The translations under genes were made by a program, and so were the position numbers. A stretch of DNA of 64,000 nucleotides from Micromonospora sp. WMMD1128 (GTDB lineage: Bacteria; Actinomycetota; Actinomycetes; Mycobacteriales; Micromonosporaceae), in the NCBI RefSeq assembly GCF_027497235.1, contig NZ_CP114902.1:1377501-1441500 (forward strand), in the 5' to 3' direction. The notes beneath the pieces are model-generated. The model searched no databases. It was not told the origin of the DNA and saw nothing but the letters and a program-made list of their open reading frames with translations. Below are positions 50,465 through 59,024 of the stretch, one piece after another. The stretch's first letter is position 1. Every line of letters begins with the position of its first letter.

Positions 50465-51868
50465 ATGCCCCTCGCCGAGCCGCACGACGACCGCTCCTCC
50501 GTGGCGGAGCCGGTGGCCGGCGTGCCCGAGGCCGGTGCGGATGCGTCGACGGTCGAGCCCGAGCCCGAGCCCACCCTCCCCGAGCCGGTCCGGCAGCGGA
50601 TCGTCGCACTGACCGCGGCCGTGCTGCCCGGGCTGCCCGCCGACGAGGTGCCGGTGCCGCTGCGGCGGATCGCCAAGTTCGCGCCGAACCGTCGCGCCCG
50701 GCTCGGCGCCCCGGTGATCGCCGCCCAGCTCACCGCCGATCCGCTGTTCCGGCAGCGGGTCACCGCCCGGGTGCTCGCCGACGCCGGCGACCTCGGGGCG
50801 GCGGTGGTGGAGGGCACCGCGCCGGCCGCCGCCGACCCGGTCGAGGTGGCCGCCCTCGCCTACCTGGCCCGGCCGCGGGGCTGGCGGGAGCTGATCGAGG
50901 CCAGCGGCGCGGCGGTGCGGGCCGAGGCGGACAGCGCGGTCGTGGCCGAGCTGGTCCGGGAGGCCGAACAGCGGGCCGGCCGGGCCGAGCACGACCGGGC
51001 GGTGGCCCGGGTCGAGGCCGAGAAACTCCGCGACGAGCTGGCCCGGGTCCGCGAGGAGTTGGGGCAGCTCCGCGAGGAGGCCCGCCAGTTGGCCCGTACC
51101 CTGCGGGAGACCCAGGCCCGGGAGCGCAAGGCCACCGAGATGCTTGCCACCGAGCGGGGCCGGGCGGCCCGCGCGGCGGCCGACGCGGACGCCGAGCTGC
51201 GCCGCGCCCGGGCCCGGCTGGCCGAGGCGGAGGCCGCGGCCGGGGTGGCCCGGGCCAGCGCCAAGGAGGCCCGTTCGGTCGACGACGCCCGGCTGTGGCT
51301 GCTGCTGGAGACGATCGGCCAGGCGGCCGTCGGGCTGCGCCGGGAGCTGGCCCTGGACCCGGTGGACACGCTCCCGGCGGACTTCGTCGCCGACGCCTAC
51401 GCCGACCAGCCGGGGGTCGCGCCGGCCGGCGCGTCGACGCGGGCCCGCGACACCGACGACCCGGCCCGGCTGGACCAGCTCCTCGCCCTGCCCCGGGCGC
51501 ACCTGGTGGTGGACGGCTACAACGTCACCAAACGTGGCTTCGGCGAGATGTCGCTGGAACAGCAGCGCAAGCGGTTGATCACCGGGCTGGGCGGGATCGC
51601 CGCGCAGACCGGGGACGAGGTGACCGTGGTCTTCGACGGCGCCGAGCGGATCCACGGGCTGCCGCCGGCGCCGCGCGGCGTACGGGTGCTCTTCTCCCGC
51701 AAGGGCGAGACCGCCGACGAGCTGATCCGCCGGCTGGTCCGCGCCGAGCCGGCCGGCCGGCCGGTGGTGGTGGTCTCGTCCGACCGCGAGGTCGCCGACG
51801 GGGTACGCCGGCACGGCGCGTACCCGCTCGGCGCCGACTCCCTGGTGCGGCGGCTAGCCCGGTCCTGA
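50465..51868 (+). CDS. NYN-domain (YacP-like) putative ribonuclease with coiled coil
   Basis: 467 residues. Acidic N-terminus (VEPEPEPTLPEP), an Ala/Arg-rich helical domain, a long coiled coil (about 165-265: EAEQRAGRAEHDRAVARVEAEKLRDELARVREELGQL onward), and a C-terminal PIN-like NYN domain (about 335-460). The NYN acidic residues are visible: HLVVDGYNVTK, VTVVFDGAE, ETADELIRRLV, VVVSSDREVADGVR. The fold cuts or binds RNA in relatives such as YacP/Rae1, a ribosome-associated mRNA nuclease. The coiled coil is an actinobacterial addition. Substrate not known. Confidence 0.88.
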   Translation: MPLAEPHDDRSSVAEPVAGVPEAGADASTVEPEPEPTLPEPVRQRIVALTAAVLPGLPADEVPVPLRRIAKFAPNRRARLGAPVIAAQLTADPLFRQRVTARVLADAGDLGAAVVEGTAPAAADPVEVAALAYLARPRGWRELIEASGAAVRAEADSAVVAELVREAEQRAGRAEHDRAVARVEAEKLRDELARVREELGQLREEARQLARTLRETQARERKATEMLATERGRAARAAADADAELRRARARLAEAEAAAGVARASAKEARSVDDARLWLLLETIGQAAVGLRRELALDPVDTLPADFVADAYADQPGVAPAGASTRARDTDDPARLDQLLALPRAHLVVDGYNVTKRGFGEMSLEQQRKRLITGLGGIAAQTGDEVTVVFDGAERIHGLPPAPRGVRVLFSRKGETADELIRRLVRAEPAGRPVVVVSSDREVADGVRRHGAYPLGADSLVRRLARS

Positions 51869-51918
51869 CCCACGTCGCCTCACCGGGCCGTCGCACGCTC
51901 GCGTTCTCACGCGCCTTG

Positions 51919-51964
51919 GATCTTGGTACGAGACCGCCCCTCTGAGGGCCGCTCCGACCAAGAT
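51919..51964. repeat. Degenerate copy of the 36.2-kb palindrome
   Basis: GATCTTGGTACGAG...CCCCT, three-base loop, AGGGCC...CGACCAAGAT. Outer 8 bp pair exactly, the middle is mismatched. It shares its first 13 bases with the perfect palindrome at 36149. Confidence 0.8.
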
Positions 51965-52086
51965 TCAGACGGCGACCCGGCCGCAAACGGGGAGCCCTGG
52001 GTTGACGTGTGGCGCGTGTTCGACTTCGGGTCGGTGCGCGTCGCGTGGCTGGGTTGTCGCGTGGCCCGTGATCGACTCCATCTCGG

Positions 52087-52127
52087 CGAAGTGGCGGGGT
52101 CGAGGGCGGTCTGATCGCGCCACTTCG
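52087..52127. repeat. 10-bp inverted repeat
   Basis: CGAAGTGGCG (52087-52096) and CGCCACTTCG (52118-52127) around a 21-base spacer; no T-run. Confidence 0.6.
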
Positions 52128-52270
52128 GCGCAGTGGTGACTGGATGATCGTTTTCCTGGTGGCTGCTGCCTCGTTGTCCGGTTCTGTCGTACCCCGCGCT
52201 TAGCCTTTCGGTGACCGACGGTGGTGGTCTCTTCCCCGACCGCCACCGGCGACCGCGTCAGGAGGCGTTC

Positions 52271-52504
52271 ATGCTCATCGACTGCGACGGCTGCGGCATC
52301 CGCGGCGCCGGCTGCTCCGGCTGCCTGGTCACCGCGCTGCTCGACCCCGACTCGCCGACGGCCGACCTGGGTCCGGCCGAGCACCGCGCGATCGAGGTCT
52401 TCGCCCGTGCCGGCTTCGACGTCGAGGTGCTGCCACTGACGGCCGCACCCGCACCCGCACCCGCACCCGCGCCCCGCCGCGCCGCCCGCCGCCGGGTGGC
52501 CTAG
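52271..52504 (+). CDS. Cys-rich small protein, 77 aa
   Basis: Begins MLIDCDGCGIRGAGCSGCLVTALLD: four Cys in CxxC-x6-CxxC spacing suit a small zinc or iron-sulfur site. Then AEHRAIEVFARAGFDVEVLPL and a tail of Ala-Pro repeats ending in RRAARRR. AGGAGG lies 5-6 bases before the ATG at 52271. I recall short proteins of this type across actinobacteria; function not known. It is the same strand as, and upstream of, the M48/pimB' genes. Confidence 0.78.
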   Translation: MLIDCDGCGIRGAGCSGCLVTALLDPDSPTADLGPAEHRAIEVFARAGFDVEVLPLTAAPAPAPAPAPRRAARRRVA

Positions 52505-52801
52505 GCCCGCCCACACGCGCACCGCCGGGTCGTCCGGGCTCGTGCGCGCGTCGTCGTCGGGTCGCCCGGGGCCGCGCTGGCCCGGCGTGTCGGGCTCCTA
52601 CCGTCGGGTCGCCCGGGGCAGCGTTCGCCCGGGGCGGCGTTCGCCCGGGGCGGCGTTCGCCCGGCGTGTCGGGCTCCCGCCGCCGGGTCGTCCGAGCCGC
52701 TCGCGCCCGTCGTCCCGCCCGCTGTCGGGTCCGCTCGGGCACCGCGGCCCTCCGCCGGGAGCGGGCAATAGGATGGGCGGTCACAGCGGGAGGGGAGCGG
52801 C
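52505..52801. other. GC-rich intergenic region with 16-bp tandem repeats
   Basis: About 300 bases with no gene recognised. Contains three copies of the 16-mer CCCGGGGCGGCGTTCG (52612-52659), flanked by an 18-base direct repeat CCCGGCGTGTCGGGCTCC at 52581-52598 and 52660-52677. A ribosome site (GGGAGGGGAG, 52788-52797) at its end serves the leader ORF. Confidence 0.6.
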
Positions 52802-52840
52802 ATGACGCGGACGGGTCGCGACGGCGGTGTGGGGTGGTGA
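52802..52840 (+). CDS. Possible 12-aa leader peptide coupled to the M48 gene
   Basis: ATG at 52802 has the strong ribosome site GGGAGGGGAG at 4-5 bases and encodes MTRTGRDGGVGW, stopping at TGA 52838-52840. That TGA overlaps the GTG (52837) that best starts the M48 protease (GTGA). The protease start has no ribosome site of its own, so reinitiation from this mini-ORF is the simplest way to translate it. Regulatory meaning is inferred. Confidence 0.5.
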   Translation: MTRTGRDGGVGW

Positions 52841-54096
52841 CCCCGCGCGGCTGGGCGCTGCTGACCCTGGCCGGCCTGGCGGTGGCGCTGGTCGTGGCCG
52901 TGGCGCTGCTGGTGCCGTGGAGCCGCCCGCCGGCACCCCGCGCCGACCAGCTCGCCGCGTTGCGGGCGCTCCCCGTCGAGCAGGTGGCCCGCGGCCGGGC
53001 GTTCCACGGCGCGCTGCGCCCCGCCGGCTGGTCGGCCCTCGCGCTCGGGCTGGTGGTGGCGCTGCTGCTCGGGCTCACCCCGCTGGGCGGGCGCCTGGTC
53101 GAGCTGGCCGGCCGGCCCTTCGGCGGGCACTGGGTCGCCCAGGCGGTGCTCGGCGGGCTTGGCGTCGTGTTCCTCGCCGACCTGCTCACGCTCCCGTTCT
53201 CGGCCTGGCGGCACACCGTGCTGGTGCGCTACGGGCTGAGCACCCAGGGCTGGGGCGGCTGGACGGTCGACCTGCTCAAGTCGTACGCGGTCAGCGCGGT
53301 CATCGGCGCGCTCGTGCTGCTCGGCTTCTACTCGGTGGTCCGGCTCGCCCCCCGCTGGTGGTGGGCGTTCGGCGCGGCCGGAGCCGCCGCCCTGGTGGTG
53401 GTCCTGTCGTTCGTGCTGCCGGTGCTGGTCGAGCCGGTGTTCAACAAGTTCACCCCGATGGAGCCCGGCCCGCTGCGCACGGAGCTGACCGCCATGGCCG
53501 CCCGGGACGGCGTCCCGGTCCGCGACGTGCTTGTCGCCGACGCCTCCCGGCGGACGCGGGCGGTGAACGCCTACGTCTCCGGGCTCGGGCCGACCCGACG
53601 GGTGGTGGTCTACGACACCCTGCTGCGCGAGGCCGAGCCGGCGGAGGTGACGAGCGTGGTCGCGCACGAGCTGGGGCACGCCAAGGACCGGGACGTGTGG
53701 ACCGGCACCCTGATCGGCGCGCTCGGCGCCGCCGCCGCCGTGGTGGCGCTCTACCTGGTCGGCTCCTGGACGCCGCTGCTGCGCCTGGCCGGCGTCGACT
53801 CGATCGCCCAACCGCGGGCGTTCCCGCTGCTGATCGCGCTGGTCACGGTCGCCGGCCTGCTCGCCACCCCGGTGCAGGCGCTTGTCTCCCGCCGGGTCGA
53901 GGCCCGGGCCGACGCGCACGCGCTGGCGCTCACCGGCGACCCGGCGACCTTCGAGGCGATGCAGCGCCGGCTGGCCGGGGTCAACCTGGGCGACCCCGAT
54001 CCGCCGCGCTGGGAACACCTGTGGTCGGCCTCCCACCCGTCCACCGTGGAGCGGATGGCCGCCGCCCGCGCGTACGCCCGGGAGCACGCTCGATGA
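52837..54096 (+). CDS. M48-family membrane metallopeptidase (Ste24/HtpX-like)
   Basis: 419 residues. The zinc motif HELGH is in VTSVVAHELGHAKDRDVW; the third ligand Glu is in VSRRVEARADAHALAL. About six to seven hydrophobic segments and the N-terminal Ste24-like domain (LVELAGRPFGGHWVAQAV; YGLSTQGWGGWTVDLLKSYAVSAVIG) place it with Ste24/CAAX proteases. The 200-residue N-terminal membrane part is longer than in HtpX. Start is ambiguous between GTG 52834 and 52837; the latter overlaps the leader ORF stop. Its stop overlaps the pimB' ATG (ATGA). Role probably membrane protein quality control. Confidence 0.9.
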   Translation: MTPRGWALLTLAGLAVALVVAVALLVPWSRPPAPRADQLAALRALPVEQVARGRAFHGALRPAGWSALALGLVVALLLGLTPLGGRLVELAGRPFGGHWVAQAVLGGLGVVFLADLLTLPFSAWRHTVLVRYGLSTQGWGGWTVDLLKSYAVSAVIGALVLLGFYSVVRLAPRWWWAFGAAGAAALVVVLSFVLPVLVEPVFNKFTPMEPGPLRTELTAMAARDGVPVRDVLVADASRRTRAVNAYVSGLGPTRRVVVYDTLLREAEPAEVTSVVAHELGHAKDRDVWTGTLIGALGAAAAVVALYLVGSWTPLLRLAGVDSIAQPRAFPLLIALVTVAGLLATPVQALVSRRVEARADAHALALTGDPATFEAMQRRLAGVNLGDPDPPRWEHLWSASHPSTVERMAAARAYAREHAR

Positions 54097-55217
54097 GCCG
54101 CACCCTGCTGATCACCAACGACTTCCCGCCCCGCCCGGGCGGCATCCAGTCCTTCGTGCACAACCTCGCGGTGCGCCAGCCTCCCGGGTCGGTGGTGGTC
54201 TACGCGTCGAGCTGGCGGGGGGCGGAGAAGTTCGACGCCGACCAGCCGTTCGAGGTGGTCCGGGAACGCACCAAGGTGCTGCTGCCCACGCCGTTGGTGG
54301 CTCACCGGGCGGCCCGGCTGGCCCGGGCGTACGACTGCGACACGGTGTGGTTCGGCGCGGCGGCCCCGCTGGGGTTGCTGGCGCCGGGGCTGCGCCGGCG
54401 GGCGGGGATCCGGCGGGCCGTGGCCCTCACCCACGGCCACGAGGTCGGGTGGGCCGCGCTGCCCGGGGCGCGGACGGCGCTGCGCCGGATCGGCCGGGGC
54501 GTCGACGTCACCACCTACCTCGGTGAATACACCCGGGTCCGGCTGGCCCGTGCCCTGGACGGGTTGACCGAGCTGCGTCGGCTCGCGCCCGGTGTCGACG
54601 TGGAGACCTACCACCCCGACGTCGACGGCGGCGCGGTCCGGGCGCGTCTCGGGCTCGCCGACCGGCCGGTGGTGGTGTGCGTATCGCGGCTGGTGCCGCG
54701 CAAAGGTCAGGACACGCTGATCCGGGCGTTTCCCGAGATCCGCCGCCGGGTGCCGGACGCCGCGCTGCTGGTGGTCGGCGGCGGACCCTACCGGGCGGCG
54801 CTCGCGAAGCTGGCCCGGCAGACCGGGGTGGAACGGGACGTCGTGTTCACCGGCTCGGTGCCGGCGGCCGACCTGCCCGCGCACTACGCGGCCGGCGACG
54901 TCTATGCGATGCCCTGCCGCACCCGCAACCGCGGCCTGGACGTGGAGGGCCTCGGCATCGTCTACCTGGAGGCCAGCGCGACCGGGCTACCGGTGGTGGC
55001 GGGCGACTCCGGCGGGGCGCCGGACGCCGTCCGCGAGGGCGAGACCGGGTACGTCGTCCCCGGCCGGGACGTCGCCCAGCTCACCGACCGGGTGGCCACC
55101 CTGCTCGCCGACCGGGACCTGGCTCGTCAGTTCGGCGCGGCCGGCCGCGCCTGGGTCGAGCGGGAGTGGCGCTGGGAGACCCAGGCCGAGCGGATGGCCG
55201 CCCTGCTCGCCGGCTGA
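54093..55217 (+). CDS. pimB: GT4 mannosyltransferase, PimB'-type
   Basis: 374-residue GT-B glycosyltransferase matching PimB' (Rv2188c in M. tuberculosis), which adds the second mannose to phosphatidylinositol monomannoside. N-terminus LLITNDFPPRPGGIQSFVHNL, acceptor-site THGHEVGWAALPG, Rossmann LVPRKGQDTLIRAF, and the EX7E donor motif in EGLGIVYLEASATGLPVV. CRTRNRGLDVEGLG before it is characteristic of PimB'. ATGA overlap with the M48 gene. Micromonosporaceae make phosphatidylinositol mannosides, which agrees. Confidence 0.92.
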   Translation: MSRTLLITNDFPPRPGGIQSFVHNLAVRQPPGSVVVYASSWRGAEKFDADQPFEVVRERTKVLLPTPLVAHRAARLARAYDCDTVWFGAAAPLGLLAPGLRRRAGIRRAVALTHGHEVGWAALPGARTALRRIGRGVDVTTYLGEYTRVRLARALDGLTELRRLAPGVDVETYHPDVDGGAVRARLGLADRPVVVCVSRLVPRKGQDTLIRAFPEIRRRVPDAALLVVGGGPYRAALAKLARQTGVERDVVFTGSVPAADLPAHYAAGDVYAMPCRTRNRGLDVEGLGIVYLEASATGLPVVAGDSGGAPDAVREGETGYVVPGRDVAQLTDRVATLLADRDLARQFGAAGRAWVEREWRWETQAERMAALLAG

Positions 55218-55273
55218 CGACGCCGAGCGAGCCACCCGCCCAAGCCTGATGTCCTGACCACCCCCGGGCGGGC

Positions 55274-55369
55274 CGCGTCCGCCTGCTCACATCCGGGCGC
55301 GTCCGCCCGCCCACGCCCGGGCGCGTCCGCCCGCCCACGTCCGGGCGCGCCGTCCGCCCGCCCCCCGAG
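55274..55369. repeat. 24-bp tandem repeat downstream of pimB
   Basis: Units CGCGTCCGCC[C/T]GC[C/T]CAC....CCGGG at 55274-55297, 55298-55321 and 55322-55345, then a partial fourth. Lies in the 220-base convergent gap between pimB and the MMPL gene; noncoding. Confidence 0.8.
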
Positions 55370-55440
55370 CGCGCCGTCCCTCGTCCCTAGGACGAGGTCG
55401 TGGCGCTCCGGGCGGACGGCGCATGTGTATCGACAGCGAC

Positions 55441-55495
55441 GTGTTAAACGGGGGCCCTTTCTCTACCGGAGGCGTTAAGCGGGGCCCCCTGCTCA
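55441..55495 (+). repeat. Dispersed GGGGCCCC element, copy 6
   Basis: Halves GTTAAACGGGGGCCC and GTTAAGCGGGGCCCC with the CTCTACCGGAGGC spacer. Nearly all of it is read on the minus strand as the C-terminal residues and stop of the MMPL gene. Confidence 0.9.
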
Positions 55496-57570
55496 CGCCC
55501 GGCAGGGCGGTGGGCGAGCCGGCCCGGCCACCAGGTGCGGACGCCCAGGTCCAGGGTCAGCGCCGGGATCAGCAGGCTGCGCACCAGGAACGTGTCGAGC
55601 AGGATGCCGACCCCCACGATCACCCCCGTCTGCACCGACGGCACCAGCGGCAGCACCAGCAGTGCGCCGAAGGTGGCCGCCAGCACGACGCCGGCGCTGG
55701 TGATCACACCGCCGGTGACGGTGAGCGCCCGCAGCACGCCGGCCCGGTGCCCGATCAGCGCCGTCTCCTCCCGGGCCCGGGTCATCAGGAAGATCGTGTA
55801 GTCCACGCCGAGGGCGACCAGGAACAGGAACGCCTGGAGGGGAATCCCGACGAACAGGTGCGGGTGGCCCAGTGCCCCGAGCAGCAGCCCGGCCGCGCCC
55901 ATGGCCGCCGCGTACGTCAGGATCACGCTCGCCATCAGCAGCAGCGGGGCGACAAGCGCCCGGAGCAGGAGCACCAGGATCACCAGGACCACGGCGAGCA
56001 CCAGCGGGATGACCACCCGGTTGTCCCGGTCCACCGTGCGTCGCTCGTCGATCAGCATTGCGGTGCGCCCGCCGACGAGCGCCTCCGCGCCGGGTACGGC
56101 GTGCACGGCGTCCCGCAGCCGGGTCACCGTGTCCCGGGCCGCGGCGCTGTCCGGCGCGTCGGTGAGGACCGTGGTGACCCGGACCCAGCGCCCGTCGTCG
56201 GACCGCTGTGGCTCGTTGACGTCGGAGACGCCCGGCACCCTGCCGACGGCGGCCACCACCCGGTCCGCCGTGTCGGCGGCGGCCACCACCTCGACCGGCG
56301 CGGCCGACCCGCCCGGATAGTGGTCGGCGATCAGCCGCTGCCCGGTGACCGAGCCGACCTCAGTGGTGAAGGACTCGTCGTCGGGCAGGCCGAGGCTGAG
56401 GTTGCCGATGCCGAGCGTCAGCACGAGCAGGGCGGCGGTGGTGCCCACCCAGACCAGCCGTGGCCGGCGGCCGACCGGACCGGCGATCCGCCGCCACACC
56501 CCGTGGTCGGCGGCGCGGTCGTCGGCGTCCGCGCCGGGGGCGTACCGGGGCACGAACGGCCAGAACACCCACCGGCCGAGCAGCACCAGGAGCGCCGGCA
56601 GGAGCGTGGTCATCGCGAGCAGCGCGGCGACGATGCCCACCGCGCCGACCGGGCCCAGCCCACGGGTCGCCGGCAGGTCCGCCGCGAGCAGGCAGAGCAG
56701 ACCCAGCGCGACCGTCGCCGCGGAGGCGCAGATCGCGCCGTACGAGCGGCGCAGCGCCGTCGCCATCGCGGCGTGCCGGTCGGCGTGCCGGCGCAACTCC
56801 TCCCGGTAGCGGGCGATGAGCAGCAGGGCGTAGTCCACCCCGACGCCGAAGACGAGCACGGTCAGGATGGTCTGGCTCTGGAAGTCCACGGCCAGCCCGG
56901 CGTGCCGCGCCAGCAGGTAGACGGTGCCGGCGGCGAGCTGGTTGGCGACCCCCACCGCGATCAACGGCACCAGCCACAGCACCGGACTGCGATAGGTGAC
57001 CAGCAGGAGGAGGGCGACGGTGACCGCGGTGGCCAGCAACAGCGCGCCGTCCATCCCCCCGAACGCGTCGAAGACGTCGCTCTCGGCGGCGGCGTCGCCG
57101 GTCAGCGCGGTCCGTAGACCCGACGGCACGTCCTCGGCCAGTCGCTCCTTCATGGCGCTCACTGCGTCGGCGCGCCGATCCTCGTCGACGCTCACCGGGA
57201 GCGAGAACAGCAGTGCCCGGCCGTCCGCGCTCGGCACCGGCGGGGACACCACGCCCCCCTCGGCGTACCCGGCGAAGGCGGCCCGGTCGGCGTCGGCCCG
57301 GGCCCGGTCGGCGGCGGTGAGGCCGCCGTCGCGGACGTACACGGCGATGGCCAGTTGCCGCCGGGAGTCGGGGAACGCGGCCTCGACCCGCTGTGCGGCC
57401 CGGCTGCTCTCGACGCCGGCCGGCAGCGCGCCGAGCGTCGAGTTGTCCTGTGCCTCGCCCAGCTTCACGGCGAGTGGGCCGGCGACCGAGAGCAGCACCA
57501 ACCAGAGGACGAGGACGGCATACTTGCCACGGCGTCCGGCCGGTGGGCCGGCCGTTCGGTGCGGGAACAT
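55444..57570 (-). CDS. MMPL/RND-family transporter, C-terminus from repeat
   Basis: 708-residue RND exporter with twelve membrane segments in two halves. Each half has the porter loop, then the helices with the proton-relay residues: FGVGVDYALLLIARYREEL in the first half and FLVALGVDYTIFLMTRAREE in the second. GAREEL/GVDYTIFL motifs are those of YdfJ/MMPL lipid or small-molecule exporters. The ATG at 57570 has GAGAGGA 7 bases upstream. The native fold should end near VRTWWPGRLAHRP; the following residues QGAPLNASGRERAPV and the TAA stop are encoded by the repeat element. Possibly regulated by the adjacent divergent two-component pair. Confidence 0.92.
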   Translation of the reverse strand: MFPHRTAGPPAGRRGKYAVLVLWLVLLSVAGPLAVKLGEAQDNSTLGALPAGVESSRAAQRVEAAFPDSRRQLAIAVYVRDGGLTAADRARADADRAAFAGYAEGGVVSPPVPSADGRALLFSLPVSVDEDRRADAVSAMKERLAEDVPSGLRTALTGDAAAESDVFDAFGGMDGALLLATAVTVALLLLVTYRSPVLWLVPLIAVGVANQLAAGTVYLLARHAGLAVDFQSQTILTVLVFGVGVDYALLLIARYREELRRHADRHAAMATALRRSYGAICASAATVALGLLCLLAADLPATRGLGPVGAVGIVAALLAMTTLLPALLVLLGRWVFWPFVPRYAPGADADDRAADHGVWRRIAGPVGRRPRLVWVGTTAALLVLTLGIGNLSLGLPDDESFTTEVGSVTGQRLIADHYPGGSAAPVEVVAAADTADRVVAAVGRVPGVSDVNEPQRSDDGRWVRVTTVLTDAPDSAAARDTVTRLRDAVHAVPGAEALVGGRTAMLIDERRTVDRDNRVVIPLVLAVVLVILVLLLRALVAPLLLMASVILTYAAAMGAAGLLLGALGHPHLFVGIPLQAFLFLVALGVDYTIFLMTRAREETALIGHRAGVLRALTVTGGVITSAGVVLAATFGALLVLPLVPSVQTGVIVGVGILLDTFLVRSLLIPALTLDLGVRTWWPGRLAHRPAGREQGAPLNASGRERAPV

Positions 57571-57710
57571 CGGGTTTCCTCTCGTTCGTCGCCCGGGTGT
57601 ACCGCCGGGCTCCCTAGATCCTGTGAACCGGCGGGCCCGCGGTCAGGGGTGCCGACCCGCCTCCTCGGGTGGTGCCAGCACCACCGGAATCCGGGCGGCC
57701 GTGCCGGAGA

Positions 57711-59024
57711 ATGACGTTCGTGGACGCTTCGGCACGCGTACGACTCCGGGTCTGGTTGCGGCCCGGCGTGATCACCGTCGTCCAGGGGCTGCTGATCGCG
57801 CTGCTGTCGTTGGGCACGCACGTGGCGCTGTTCGTGCTGTCCGTGGTCGCGCTGGGCCTGATCCCGGTCTTCGGCGTCGGTTTCGCGCTCTTCCCGGTGG
57901 TCACCGCCGGGGTCCGGCTCTGCGCCGGGTTGCACCGCCGGCTGGCCCGCTGGGGTGGCATGGAGCTGGCCACGCCTTACCTCCCGGCGCCGGACGGCGC
58001 GCGATTCGGCACCTGGCGGCGGTTCCGCTGGGTGGTGTCCGACCCGGCGACCTGGCGGGACCTGGCCTGGCTACTGCCGGGCGCGATCACCGGCGCGGTC
58101 TGCCTGGTCGCGTTCGCCCTGCCGGCGTACGGCCTGGAAGGGCTGGTCGGTCTGCCGATGGTGTTGCACACCGCCGGCCTCTGGTACGGCTACGGTCCGT
58201 TCTGGCCGATCGACAACACCGTCCAGGCTCTGCTCTGTTTCCCGACCGGCGCGCTGCTGCTGATCGCCGGCGTGGCCGCCGGGCGGTGGCTGGTCTGGTT
58301 GCACGTCCGGTTCGCGGGCCTCTTCCTGCCGCCGACCCGCGGCGCCGAGTTGGCGCTGCGGGTGCGGCAGCTCACCGTCACCCGGGCCGAGGCGGTGGAC
58401 GCGCAGGCCGCCGAGCTGCGCCGGATCGAACGGGACCTGCACGACGGCGCGCAGGCCCGGCTGGTCGCGTTGAGCATGAGCATCGGCCTGGCCGAGCAGC
58501 TGGTGGGCGACGACCCGGCGGCGGTCCGCCGGTTGCTCGCCGAGGCCCGGGAGACAAGTGGCCAGGCCCTGGCCGAGCTGCGCGGCCTGGTCCGCGGCAT
58601 CCACCCGCCGGTGCTCGCCGAACGCGGCCTTCCCGGCGCGGTACGGGCACTGGCGCTCGCCGTGCCGCTGCCGGTGGAGGTCACCGTCGACCTGCCGGGC
58701 CGGCCGGCGGCCCCGGTCGAGTCGGCGGCATACTTCGCGGTCGCCGAGGCGCTGGCGAACGTGGGCAAGCACAGCGGGGCGACCCGGGCGTGGGTGGAGC
58801 TGCGGTACACCGCCGGGCGGCTGATCATGGTGGTCGGTGACGACGGCCGCGGCGGGGCGACGTCGGGGGCGGGCGGAGGGTTGGCCGGTACGGGCCGACG
58901 GCTGGCCGCCTTCGATGGCACGATGGCGGTGACCAGTCCGGCAGGTGGGCCCACCGTCATCAGCATGGAGTTGCCGTGCGAGTTGTCATCGCCGAGGACC
59001 TCGCCCTCCTCCGGGACGGGCTGA
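57711..59024 (+). CDS. Sensor histidine kinase (PF13796-like sensor, HisKA_3)
   Basis: 437 residues from the ATG at 57711. The N-terminal sensor has four membrane helices in the PF13796 style (RPGVITVVQGLLIALLSL; VALFVLSVVALGLIPVFGVGF; DLAWLLPGAITGAVCLVAFALP; LLCFPTGALLLIAGVAAG). Then the dimerisation/phospho-acceptor helix RRIERDLHDGAQARLVALS (His in DLHDG), NarL-kinase-type GIHPPVL, and the ATPase N-box EALANVGKHSGA with VVGDDGRGGA. The ATG is only 2-3 bases from GGAGA, so the GTG at 57720 is a good alternative. It overlaps its regulator gene by 49 bases. Confidence 0.9.
   Translation: MTFVDASARVRLRVWLRPGVITVVQGLLIALLSLGTHVALFVLSVVALGLIPVFGVGFALFPVVTAGVRLCAGLHRRLARWGGMELATPYLPAPDGARFGTWRRFRWVVSDPATWRDLAWLLPGAITGAVCLVAFALPAYGLEGLVGLPMVLHTAGLWYGYGPFWPIDNTVQALLCFPTGALLLIAGVAAGRWLVWLHVRFAGLFLPPTRGAELALRVRQLTVTRAEAVDAQAAELRRIERDLHDGAQARLVALSMSIGLAEQLVGDDPAAVRRLLAEARETSGQALAELRGLVRGIHPPVLAERGLPGAVRALALAVPLPVEVTVDLPGRPAAPVESAAYFAVAEALANVGKHSGATRAWVELRYTAGRLIMVVGDDGRGGATSGAGGGLAGTGRRLAAFDGTMAVTSPAGGPTVISMELPCELSSPRTSPSSGTG

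Larger units (their letters stand above)
51869..52270. other. Intergenic region with two inverted repeats
   Basis: 402 bases with no convincing gene. It holds the degenerate GATCTTGGTACGA palindrome, a 10-bp inverted repeat at 52087-52127, and a candidate TAGCCT -10 near 52201-52206 ahead of the Cys-rich small gene. Confidence 0.55.
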
